The translations under genes were made by a program, and so were the position numbers. A stretch of DNA of 64,000 bases from Streptomyces typhae (GTDB taxonomy: Bacteria > Actinomycetota > Actinomycetes > Streptomycetales > Streptomycetaceae). The notes under the pieces were generated by a model that was not told where the DNA came from, searched no databases, and saw nothing but the letters and a program-made list of their open reading frames with translations. Location: positions 1 to 64,000 of the forward strand of contig NZ_WPNZ01000014.1 in NCBI RefSeq assembly GCF_009755605.1, given 5' to 3'. Below, one piece after another: positions 56,685 to 64,000 of the stretch (position 1 is the stretch's first letter; the number at the start of each line of letters is the position of its first letter).

Positions 56685-58532
56685 ATGGACCAGCACAACG
56701 GCAGCCCCGGATCCGTGGGCGGCTTCAGCTCCAAGGACACCCATGGCCGAGCTGACAGCCCCAGCAGCACGGCCGACCTCCGCGCCCACGCCCCCATGTC
56801 CCGCTGGCTCGGCACCGTCATGCACACGGCGTTCTTCCTCCTTCTCGGCGCCTCCCTCGCCCGTTTCCTCCTCCGTCACCCGGGCGAGCCCCGCACCCCT
56901 GGCATCATCGCCCTCTCCATCACCCTCGCCGTCCTCTATGTCCTGGCCCCGGCGCCCGGCGCCGCCCCCAGCACCCGGCGCCCTGTCTGGCTCGGCGCGG
57001 TGGTCGGTGCCTGGGTGGTCCTGGTCGTCCTCGCGCCAAGCTTCGCGTGGTGCGCGGTGCCCCTGTTCTATACGGGGCTGCGCACACTTCCGACACGAGC
57101 GGCGCTGGCCCTGGTCGCGGTCCTCACCGCCCTCGTCGTAGGCGCTCAGCTCAGACTCGCCGACAGCTTCGACCCGAACCTGGCCTTCGCGCCCCCCGCC
57201 GTCGCGGCTGTGGCGACCGCAGTGTTCATTCACATGCAGCGACAGACCGAGTACCAACGCGCCCTGATCGACGACCTGATCCGCACCCGCCGCGAACTGG
57301 CCGCCACCGAACGCCGCGAAGGCACGCTCGCCGAGCGACAGCGCCTGTCGATGGAGATCCACGACACCCTGGCCCAGGGCTTGTCCAGCCAGCAGATGCT
57401 GCTGCAGGCCGCCGACCGAGTGTGGGACGCCGATCCGGCGACGGCGCGTGCCCACGTCCGATCAGCGGTGTCGATCACTGAGCGCGGGTTGGTGGAAGCC
57501 CGCCGCTTCGTCCACGACCTGGCGCCCGCCGACCTGGCGGAAGCCGGCGCCGACGACGGTGAGGCCTTGCCGTCGGCCCTCAGCACGCTGGCGGAACGGG
57601 AGACGACGGCAAGGCTGGAGATCCGCTTCCACGCCGAAGGAAAGCCCGTGCCACTGCCCGGCAGAACGCAGTCGGCGCTGCTCCGCATCGCACAGGGCGC
57701 CCTGGCGAATGTCCGCGAACACGCGGATGCGAGCGCGGCGGCATTGACGCTGACGTACCTGGGCGACCAAGTGGTCCTCGACATCGCGGACGACGGGAAG
57801 GGCTTCGTCGTTACGGGAGAGGGACGAGGGATTGCCGCAGCACGGGGGGACCAGGATCCGACCGACGCTCGCAGCGAGGGAACGACGGGCACCGCCTCCG
57901 GGGAGGGTGCCCACGGCGATAGGGAAGAGGCCTACGCCGAGGAGGGTGCCTACGTCGGCAGGGAAGAGGCCTACGTCGAGGAGGGTGCCTATATCGGCAG
58001 GGAAGACACTCCCGTCGGGAGGGAGGAGGCTTCTCTCAGGACGGGGGAGGTTTTCAGGACGGAGGAGGTTGCCAGGGAGGCCTTCAGAACTCGGGAGGTC
58101 GAGGCGGGAGAGCGTGGCGGCGGGGCGCGTGGGCCCTCCGGTGGCGGCGACGGGTCTGTAAGGTCCGCCGCACACGACGGGCATGGAGCCGCCAGCCAGG
58201 TCCCGGCCAGCGCGGCTGCCAGCCGAGGTGCCGGCTCCGACGCTGACCTCCGCCTCATCACCGATGCCGGACGAAGACCGGCCACTGCACGCGACCTCGG
58301 CTCCGGGGTGCGGCGCGGGCACGGGCTGCCGGCGATACATGCTCGGGCCCGCCAACTCGGCGGGACGCTGACGGTGGAGTCGACACCCGGCGAGGGCACG
58401 GTGCTGTCGGTCCTCATCCCCCTGGCAGCCGAACCGTCTCGTCCGTCCAAGCCGTCACCGCCCGCTGCACCGCCTCAGTCCGCACCGTCGCCCGAAGGGT
58501 GGCCTCCGTCAGGGAGTACGCATGAGCAGTGA
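56685..58532 (+). CDS. senS: SenS histidine kinase with a large insert in its ATPase domain
   Basis: A 615-residue sensor kinase. Five membrane helices (about 45-62, 70-88, 100-118, 120-150, 165-185), then a HisKA_3 domain with phospho-His226 in RLSMEIHDTLAQGL, and a HATPase with LRIAQGALANVREHADAS and DIADDGKGF. A 155-residue insertion (about 386-541) splits the ATP lid before GHGLPAIHARARQLGG. Part of it repeats REEAYVEEGAYIG. It works with HbpS outside and SenR inside. The ATG at 56685 follows AAAGGAGG. Confidence 0.92.
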   Translation: MDQHNGSPGSVGGFSSKDTHGRADSPSSTADLRAHAPMSRWLGTVMHTAFFLLLGASLARFLLRHPGEPRTPGIIALSITLAVLYVLAPAPGAAPSTRRPVWLGAVVGAWVVLVVLAPSFAWCAVPLFYTGLRTLPTRAALALVAVLTALVVGAQLRLADSFDPNLAFAPPAVAAVATAVFIHMQRQTEYQRALIDDLIRTRRELAATERREGTLAERQRLSMEIHDTLAQGLSSQQMLLQAADRVWDADPATARAHVRSAVSITERGLVEARRFVHDLAPADLAEAGADDGEALPSALSTLAERETTARLEIRFHAEGKPVPLPGRTQSALLRIAQGALANVREHADASAAALTLTYLGDQVVLDIADDGKGFVVTGEGRGIAAARGDQDPTDARSEGTTGTASGEGAHGDREEAYAEEGAYVGREEAYVEEGAYIGREDTPVGREEASLRTGEVFRTEEVAREAFRTREVEAGERGGGARGPSGGGDGSVRSAAHDGHGAASQVPASAAASRGAGSDADLRLITDAGRRPATARDLGSGVRRGHGLPAIHARARQLGGTLTVESTPGEGTVLSVLIPLAAEPSRPSKPSPPAAPPQSAPSPEGWPPSGSTHEQ

Positions 58533-59283
58533 AAAGTCTCCGATTGGGCCGATTGAGTCGGTGCGGCTGGTGGTGTGTGACGACCATGTGGTGGTGCGGG
58601 CGGGGTTGATGGCGTTGCTGGCCAGTGCGCCGGGGATCGAGGTGATCGGGGAAGCCGGGTCGGGGGAGGAAGCGGTGGCGTTGGCGGGGAAGCTGGCGCC
58701 GGACGTGGTGCTGATGGATTTGCAGTTGGGGCCGGGTATCGACGGGGTGGAAGCGACTCGTCGGATCACGGGGTGGGGGCGCGAGGACGGTGGCGGCGGC
58801 AATGGCAGTGGCGGCGGTAGCGGAAGTGGTGGGGACGGTGGCAGTGGTGGGGGCGTAGGTGAGGAGGGTGATGGCCAGGGTGGTGGAGCGCCGCGGGTGC
58901 TGGTGCTCACTACGTATGACACGGATGCCGACATCACGAGGGCCATCGAGGCGGGGGCGACGGGGTATCTGCTGAAGGCCGAGCGGCCCGAGGAATTGTT
59001 TGCAGCGATTCATGCGGCGGCGCAAGGGCGTACGGCGTTGTCGCCGCCGGTCGCGTCCCGGGTGATGGCGCGGATGCGGGAGCCGCAGCCCACGCTCACG
59101 CCGCGGGAGCTGGACATTCTCGGGCGGCTTGCGCAGGGGATGGGGAATCGGGAGATCGCCAGGACGCTGTTCATCAGTGAGGCGACGGTGAAGACGCACC
59201 TGGGGCGGATGTACGAAAAATTGGGGGTGGATACGCGGGCGGGGGCGGTGGCTGTGGCCAAGGAGCGGCGGTTGCTTCCCTGA
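58522..59283 (+). CDS. senR: SenR response regulator with a Gly/Ser insert in its receiver
   Basis: A 253-residue NarL/FixJ-type regulator. Receiver Asp66 in VVLMDLQ, Lys152 in GYLLKAE, and LuxR HTH 191-250 (LTPRELDILGRLAQGMGNREIARTLFISEATVKTHL). Between beta 3 and beta 4 lies a 38-residue GREDGGGGNGSGGGSGSGG-type insert (86-123), absent from ordinary NarL receivers. Its start overlaps senS by 11 bases, so the two are coupled; AGGGAG is present. SenR controls iron/oxidative-stress genes in the S. reticuli system. Confidence 0.92.
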   Translation: MSSEKSPIGPIESVRLVVCDDHVVVRAGLMALLASAPGIEVIGEAGSGEEAVALAGKLAPDVVLMDLQLGPGIDGVEATRRITGWGREDGGGGNGSGGGSGSGGDGGSGGGVGEEGDGQGGGAPRVLVLTTYDTDADITRAIEAGATGYLLKAERPEELFAAIHAAAQGRTALSPPVASRVMARMREPQPTLTPRELDILGRLAQGMGNREIARTLFISEATVKTHLGRMYEKLGVDTRAGAVAVAKERRLLP

Positions 59284-59332
59284 GGGCGTGCGGAGTGTGG
59301 TGGTGAGGGGAGGGCGTGGCACCATCGGGCGC

Positions 59333-59833
59333 GTGCTCGATATTGGTTATGCCCTTTCCCGCCGGTTTCCGGATCCGCCGCAGATGAACTATCGCGAAGC
59401 GGATGTGCGTGCGCTGCGGCACGACCTGTTCTGCGGGGACGTGTATCTCGCGGACACCAAGGCGGACCGGGAGGTGGGGACTGCCTGGGGGTGGGTGCCG
59501 GTGCTCGACTTCGCGTGGGCGCTGTGCGACATCGTGGAGCAGTTGGACACGGATCCGCTGGGGAGCAGGGCGTCGCGGCCGCAGTACGCGGAGTTGGACT
59601 TCACGGAGTCGACGGACCGGATGTTGTTCGCGCGGCGGTTCGGGTGGGTGGACATCGAGGCGGACTGGATGAGGGCGGAGGAGGAGCCGCTCACGTTCTC
59701 GCACGGGGAGTTGCGGAAGGAGGCGCGGGACTTTCTGCACGACCTGGTGGCGGACCTCATCGACCTGCATGAGGGGCTGGGGGCGAATCCGGTGATCTGG
59801 ACGTTGCAGGCGCGGTATCCGCGGGTGGGTTGA
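59333..59833 (+). CDS. Hypothetical protein (about 166 aa)
   Basis: A soluble acidic protein (VLDIGYALSRRFPDPPQMNYREADVRALRHDLFCGDVYLAD...AWGWVPVLDFAWALCDIVEQLD...DFTESTDRMLFARRFGWVDIEADWM). No known domain recognised. The Trp/Phe/Asp-rich middle suggests a compact fold with a possible binding cleft. It is read in the same direction 49 bases after senR and may be a distal operon gene. Start uncertain: GTG 59333 marks the conserved-looking beginning, but GTG 59288 right after a GAGGG is possible. Confidence 0.7.
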   Translation: MLDIGYALSRRFPDPPQMNYREADVRALRHDLFCGDVYLADTKADREVGTAWGWVPVLDFAWALCDIVEQLDTDPLGSRASRPQYAELDFTESTDRMLFARRFGWVDIEADWMRAEEEPLTFSHGELRKEARDFLHDLVADLIDLHEGLGANPVIWTLQARYPRVG

Positions 59834-59967
59834 GCAGGCCCTCCGGGCGGGGCAGTGGGCGCTGTTCGGAGGCGGGGCGGGATGGTGTCACGTTTGGTGG
59901 GGGGTGGCTCGTCGTATCGGTGAACGTGTTCCCGTGCCCGTGAGGGCCGACAGAGACGGAGGCCGCC

Positions 59968-61392
59968 ATGGCCCGCGCCCAAGCCACCCGCGCACCCCAC
60001 TCCTCCGGCCGTCCGCAACCGCACCTCACGGTGGTCGGCGGCGGCTTCGCCGGGCTGACTGCCGCGATCACGGCGGCGGAGGCCGGGGCGCGTGTGACGT
60101 TGTACGAGTCGCATCACACATTGGGTGGGCGGGCTCGTACGGCGGATGAGGAGTACCGGACCAATGAGGGGCCGCACGCGTTGTACAACGGTGGGCCGCA
60201 CTGGACGTGGTTGAAGCAGCGGGGGCTCATCGGGGACCTCGCGCCGATCCCGCCGATGGAGGGCACACGGCTGCGTCTGCATCACCATGGGGCGTTGCGG
60301 CGTATGCCGCCGCTGGCGATGCTCAGGTTGTTGCGGAGGGCTCCGGAGCAGGCGCCCGTGGATGTGGACTTTGCGACCTGGGCGGGCGCGCTGGTGGGTG
60401 AAGAGGGCGCGCGGGCTGCGGCGCACTACTCGGCGGTGGCGTTGTTCCACCATGACCCCGGTTCGCTGTCGGCGCGGTTTGTGCACACGCGGTTGCGGAG
60501 GGCGGCGAAGTTGCCGCCGGAGGCGCACTATCCGGTGGGTGGTTGGGGGGCGGTCATCGATCGGATGGCGGCCATGGCGTGGAACCTGGGGGTGCGGGTG
60601 GAGACGCTCGCCAGGGTGGACGACGTCACGGAGTTCGCGGACCGGGGCCCGGTGGTGGTGGCGACGTCGCTCGACGCGGCGCGGCGGCTGTTGGGGGACG
60701 ACACGTTGCGCTGGGAGAGCGGTCGTACGGCGCTGGTGGATGTGGCGTTGCGGACCCGGCGGGGTGATTTGTTCGCGTTGTCGGACCTGGATGCCACGGG
60801 GTGGGTCGAGCGGTTCACCGCTCAGGACCGCACGCTCGCCCCCGCAGGTGAGCAGCTCATTCAGGCGCAGATTCCCATCGGTCCCGAGGAGTCGAAGGCG
60901 GACGGGGTGGCGCGGGCCGAGTATCTGCTCGATCTCGGTTTCCGTGACTGGCGTGAGCGTGTGACGTGGCGGCGTGCGGCGGTGGCGAACGGCCGTACGG
61001 GGGCGCTCGACCGGCCCGGCACCACCTGGCGCGACCGGCCGTCCGTGAACCGTGGCGAGGGCGTGTATCTCGCGGGCGACCAGGTGGCGGCGCCAGGGTT
61101 GCTCTCGGAGGTGTCGTTCAACAGCGCCATCGAGGCGGTGACGCTGGCACTCACCTCGCGGGGTGGCTTCGGCGGCCTCGGCGGCTCCAACGACACCGAC
61201 GACACCGGCGCCCACACCCGGACCGGCTCCCACACCCAGGCCGACTCCCGCGCCCCCGCCCACGCCCACGCCGCGGCCGACGCCAAGGCCGGGGCCGGGG
61301 CCGAGGCCGGGGCCGAGGCCGACGGCAAGGACGTGGCTGGGCGGTCGTCTGACGGAAAGCCCGCTCCATGGATTGACCTCAAGTCTGCTTGA
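59968..61392 (+). CDS. FAD-dependent oxidoreductase, phytoene-desaturase/amine-oxidase-like
   Basis: A 474-residue flavoprotein. Rossmann FAD motif VVGGGFAGLTAAITAAEAGARVTLYESHHTLGGRART (residues 22-58), NEGPHALYNGGPHWTWLKQRGL, then PVGGWGAVIDRMAAMA and the C-terminal FAD motif GVYLAGDQVAAPGLLSEVSFNSAIEA. This is the layout of carotenoid desaturases and some amine oxidases; the substrate is unknown. No other carotenoid gene lies nearby. The last 60 residues form an Ala/His/Thr-rich repeat tail beyond the usual end. GGAGG lies before the ATG. Confidence 0.88.
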   Translation: MARAQATRAPHSSGRPQPHLTVVGGGFAGLTAAITAAEAGARVTLYESHHTLGGRARTADEEYRTNEGPHALYNGGPHWTWLKQRGLIGDLAPIPPMEGTRLRLHHHGALRRMPPLAMLRLLRRAPEQAPVDVDFATWAGALVGEEGARAAAHYSAVALFHHDPGSLSARFVHTRLRRAAKLPPEAHYPVGGWGAVIDRMAAMAWNLGVRVETLARVDDVTEFADRGPVVVATSLDAARRLLGDDTLRWESGRTALVDVALRTRRGDLFALSDLDATGWVERFTAQDRTLAPAGEQLIQAQIPIGPEESKADGVARAEYLLDLGFRDWRERVTWRRAAVANGRTGALDRPGTTWRDRPSVNRGEGVYLAGDQVAAPGLLSEVSFNSAIEAVTLALTSRGGFGGLGGSNDTDDTGAHTRTGSHTQADSRAPAHAHAAADAKAGAGAEAGAEADGKDVAGRSSDGKPAPWIDLKSA

Positions 61393-61527
61393 GGTTGGAG
61401 AGTGGGTGCGGTCCCGAGCCGACTGGTCGGGCCCGCCGGCCGGTCGCGCCCACCCCGGTGCGCTCGACCGCGCCCGACCGCGTCCGACTGCGCTCGACCG
61501 CGCCCGCCCCACTCACAAGGAGCCCCC

Positions 61528-62619
61528 ATGCACGCCATCCGCCTCCACGCCTTCGGCCCCGCCGAGAACCTCGTACACGAGACGGTCGAGGACCCGAAGC
61601 CGGAGGCGGGCCAGGTGCGGATCGCCGTCGCCGCGGCCGGGGTCCACCTCCTCGACACGGCGATACGCCAGGGCGACAAGGGCCCCGCACCGGAGCTGCC
61701 CGCGCTGCCGACGATCCCCGGCCGCGAGGTCGCCGGGACCGTCGAGTCCGTCGGCGCGGGCGTGGACGCCGACTGGCTGGGCAAGCGCGTCGTCGCGCAC
61801 ATCGGCTTCGCACCCGGTGGATACGCGGAGCTGACCGTGACGGACGTGGCCCGGCTGCACGAACTGCCCGAGGACCTGGACTTCGCGGAGGCGGTGGCGT
61901 TGATCGGGACGGGACGTACGACGATGGGCATCCTGCAGTTCGTGGAGCTCGACGGGCGCTCGGTGGTGGTGGTCCCGGCGGCGGCGGGCGGGATCGGGAC
62001 GCTGCTGGTGCAGTACGCGAAGCACGCCGAGGCGACGGTCGTGGGGCTCGCGGGCGGGGAGGCGAAGGTGGCGCGGGTGCGGGCCGGAGGGGCGGACCTG
62101 GCGGTGGACTACACCGAGGCGGGGTGGCCGGAGGTGGTGCGTACGTTCCTCAAGGGACTTGAGGGGCCTACAGGGGTCAAGGAGCATGGGGGACCTGAGG
62201 GACCTGAGGGACCTGAGGGACCTGAGGGGCCTGAGGGGCTCGGTGCTGGCCAGCAGGTGTCAGCGACGCACGTGCTCGACGGGGTCGGCGGGGCGACGGG
62301 CCGGGCCGCCGTTGAGCTGCTGGGGGCAGGCGGCGTCCACGTGACGTTCGGCTGGTCGGCGAAGGAGGGACCCGTGGAACTCGGCGAGGAGGAGCGCGCG
62401 GCGCGCGGCATCACGCAGATCAACCCGCTGGGCCCGGCGATGCTGGCGAAGGCGGGCGGCGAGAACCCCATACGGGTCCTGGAACTCGCGGCGCTGCGGG
62501 CGTACGCCGGTGGGTACTTCACGCCCACCGTGCAACGCTTCCCGTTGGCCGAGGCGGCGTCCGCGCACCGGGCGCTGGAATCCCGGGGAACCTCCGGGAA
62601 GGTGGTCCTGATCCCTTGA
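61528..62619 (+). CDS. Zinc-type (MDR) alcohol dehydrogenase / quinone oxidoreductase
   Basis: A 363-residue MDR enzyme: MHAIRLHAFGPAENLVHETVEDPKPEAGQVRIAVAAAGVHLLDTAIRQG opening, substrate domain with PGREVAGTVESVGAGVD, Rossmann VVVVPAAAGGIGTLLVQYAKHAEATVVGLA and ending RALESRGTSGKVVLIP. The AAAGGIG form favours quinone oxidoreductase (NADPH, no zinc) over zinc enzymes. A (GGPEGPEGPE)n stretch, about five repeats near 220-240, interrupts the coenzyme domain. AAGGAG lies before the ATG. Confidence 0.9.
   Translation: MHAIRLHAFGPAENLVHETVEDPKPEAGQVRIAVAAAGVHLLDTAIRQGDKGPAPELPALPTIPGREVAGTVESVGAGVDADWLGKRVVAHIGFAPGGYAELTVTDVARLHELPEDLDFAEAVALIGTGRTTMGILQFVELDGRSVVVVPAAAGGIGTLLVQYAKHAEATVVGLAGGEAKVARVRAGGADLAVDYTEAGWPEVVRTFLKGLEGPTGVKEHGGPEGPEGPEGPEGPEGLGAGQQVSATHVLDGVGGATGRAAVELLGAGGVHVTFGWSAKEGPVELGEEERAARGITQINPLGPAMLAKAGGENPIRVLELAALRAYAGGYFTPTVQRFPLAEAASAHRALESRGTSGKVVLIP
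62184..62244. repeat. GGACCTGAG tandem repeat inside the dehydrogenase gene
   Basis: Six to seven copies of GGACCTGAG/GGGCCTGAG in frame encode a collagen-like GPEGPEGPEG segment. Copy number is likely to vary between strains. Confidence 0.88.
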
Positions 62620-62833
62620 GGAGGCAGGCACAGGGCGACACAAGGCGGCACAGGCCGAGCAAAGGGCAGGCGCAGGACCGGCGAAGGGCAGGCGCAGGAC
62701 CGGCGAAGGGTGGGCGCAGGACGGGCGCAGGACGCCCCAGGGGGGGGCCGAAGGGCGGACCTGGCCGGGAACCGCCGCACGGCATGCAGAAAACCAGATG
62801 CCCGTGCGACATAAGCGAACTACCGTCCGTTAT

Positions 62834-64000
62834 ATGGACTCCGCCCACCCTGCACGCCCCGCACCCCCTGCCGGTTCCGTCACCGTCCGCCCCATCCCCG
62901 AAGCCGACATCGACCGCGCTCTCGATCTGGCGTACCTCGTCTTCCACGAGACGCCGGAGGAGGAGAAGCGCAAGCACCACCACGATCTGCTGCGCGACTG
63001 CGATCGTATCGGCGCGTACGACGGGGACGTCCTCGTCGGCCTGTTGGTCGCCCACCCGTTCACCGTCTCCGTGCCCGGCGGCGAACTCCGCTGCCCCGGC
63101 CTGACCTTCGTCTCCGTGGCGCCGACGCACCGGCGCCGCGGGGTGCTCTCCGGGATGATCGCGAAGCTGTACGAGCAGTGCGCGGCGGACGATGTCCCGG
63201 TGGCGGCGTTGTGGGCTTCCGAGGATGTGATCTACGGCCGGTTCGGCTTCGGCACGGCCACGCACGGGAACACGGTCGAGGTCCACACCGAGCGTCCGCT
63301 GGCGCTGCGCATCACTCCGGACGACGGTCTGCTGCGGCTCGTCGACCCGGCGGACGCCCCGGCCCTGATCGGCCCGTACTACGACCGTACGCGGGCCGAG
63401 CGCGGCGGGCGCATCGCCCGTGACCAGGCGTGGTGGAGCGAGGAGTGGCTGGTCACGGAGGACGAGGACGACGACGAGCTGTCGCCGCCACGCATCGTCG
63501 TCCTCGAACCACGGACCGACCGCCCACAGGCCGACGTCCGACACGCCGACACCGCCAACACCCAGCAGGGCATCACCGGCTACGCCGTCTACCGCACCAA
63601 GTCCCGTGACGACGCCCCCGGCCTCGTACGCCTCGACGAGTTGGAGGCCGACACCCCGCAGGCCGCCGCCACCCTGTGGCGCTACCTCGCGGACATCGAC
63701 CTCACGGGCCTGATCCGGGCCTGGGGCCGCCCCCTGGACGACCCGCTGCTCCTGTTCGCCGCGGACCGCGATCAGGTCCGGGTGACAGGACAGTTCCCGG
63801 CGCTGTGGCTGCGGCTCGTCGACGTGGGGGCCGCGCTCCGTGCCCGTTCCTGGGCCGCGCCCGCCGACCTCGTCCTGGAGGTACGGGACGCGCACCTCCC
63901 GGCGAACGACGGCCGCTTCCGCCTGACGGTGCCACGGGCCGCCACGCCCAACACCCCGGCCGGCACATCCGTAGCCCCGGCCGACACAGCCGCAGCCCCT
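62834..64000 (+). CDS. Eis-like GNAT acetyltransferase, 3' end cut by the window
   Basis: At least 389 residues, open to the edge. N-terminal GNAT domain (SVTVRPIPEADIDRALDLAYLVFHETPEEE) with motif A FVSVAPTHRRRGVLSGMI, and LWASEDVIYGRFGFG; a second GNAT domain (about 165-290) contains GYAVYRTKS; then the start of a sterol-carrier-like C-terminal domain (about 310 onward). This is the Eis family, whose members acetylate aminoglycosides and other amines in mycobacteria. Role here is unknown. The ATG at 62834 lacks a strong ribosome site. The final 15 visible residues are Ala/Thr/Pro-rich. Confidence 0.9.
   Translation, partial: MDSAHPARPAPPAGSVTVRPIPEADIDRALDLAYLVFHETPEEEKRKHHHDLLRDCDRIGAYDGDVLVGLLVAHPFTVSVPGGELRCPGLTFVSVAPTHRRRGVLSGMIAKLYEQCAADDVPVAALWASEDVIYGRFGFGTATHGNTVEVHTERPLALRITPDDGLLRLVDPADAPALIGPYYDRTRAERGGRIARDQAWWSEEWLVTEDEDDDELSPPRIVVLEPRTDRPQADVRHADTANTQQGITGYAVYRTKSRDDAPGLVRLDELEADTPQAAATLWRYLADIDLTGLIRAWGRPLDDPLLLFAADRDQVRVTGQFPALWLRLVDVGAALRARSWAAPADLVLEVRDAHLPANDGRFRLTVPRAATPNTPAGTSVAPADTAAAP

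Overview
The window is very GC-rich, uses GTG/TTG starts freely and carries typical actinomycete families: HTH/DUF5753 with DUF397 partners, an AfsK-like kinase, CdgB, mycothiol-dependent isomerase folds, a HbpS-SenS-SenR set and groEL2 with CIRCE sites. It is chromosomal DNA from a Streptomyces or a very close relative. I see no rRNA, convincing tRNA, CRISPR array, transposase or prophage. Both ends cut through genes.

Layout. 0-4.4 kb: a cut helical protein, a secreted serine protease, two small coupled genes, and an HTH regulator with three DUF397 proteins. 4.4-13.4 kb: a WYL-ended helicase-like protein, a VanZ-like membrane protein, a Ser/Thr kinase with a beta-propeller sensor, an XPB helicase and a GT87 membrane transferase. 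13.7-20.3 kb: a HelD/HelR-type ATPase, CutC, and divergent copper genes (copA and a secreted copper-linked protein) with CsoR-type operators. 20.3-29.6 kb: mycothiol-type and HD proteins, a MurR/MurQ pair, a membrane mannosyltransferase, an ECF sigma factor with a membrane partner, and an old yellow enzyme. 29.8-34.4 kb: groEL2 with two CIRCE-like sites, a cold-shock protein, a cluster of RNA hairpins, and a SAM riboswitch followed by metM and metO. 34.5-38.7 kb: GpgS, OtsA, OtsB and a DUF3263 protein.

38.7-45.8 kb is an amino-sugar locus: a binding lipoprotein, SIS isomerase/deaminase, ROK kinase, NagA, a PfkB kinase and a class II aldolase, with two DasR-like (dre) sites. MurQ at 24.9 kb makes GlcNAc-6-phosphate, which NagA here could use, so the two loci may connect in wall recycling. 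45.8-53.9 kb: a CBM-like membrane protein, the diguanylate cyclase CdgB with a BldD-like box upstream, a flavin reductase, ArfB, TerD, and a PadR/membrane-protein pair. 54.2-64 kb: an M1 peptidase, HbpS divergent from SenS/SenR, an FAD oxidoreductase, a zinc-type dehydrogenase and a cut Eis-like acetyltransferase.

Three themes run through the window. The first is regulation readable directly in the DNA (SAM riboswitch, CIRCE, CsoR, dre, a MurR-type inverted repeat, a BldD-like box). The second is dispersed intergenic palindromic repeats that supply C-terminal tails and stop codons to genes. The third is simple-sequence expansion inside coding regions, most strikingly in both partners of the SenS/SenR pair.
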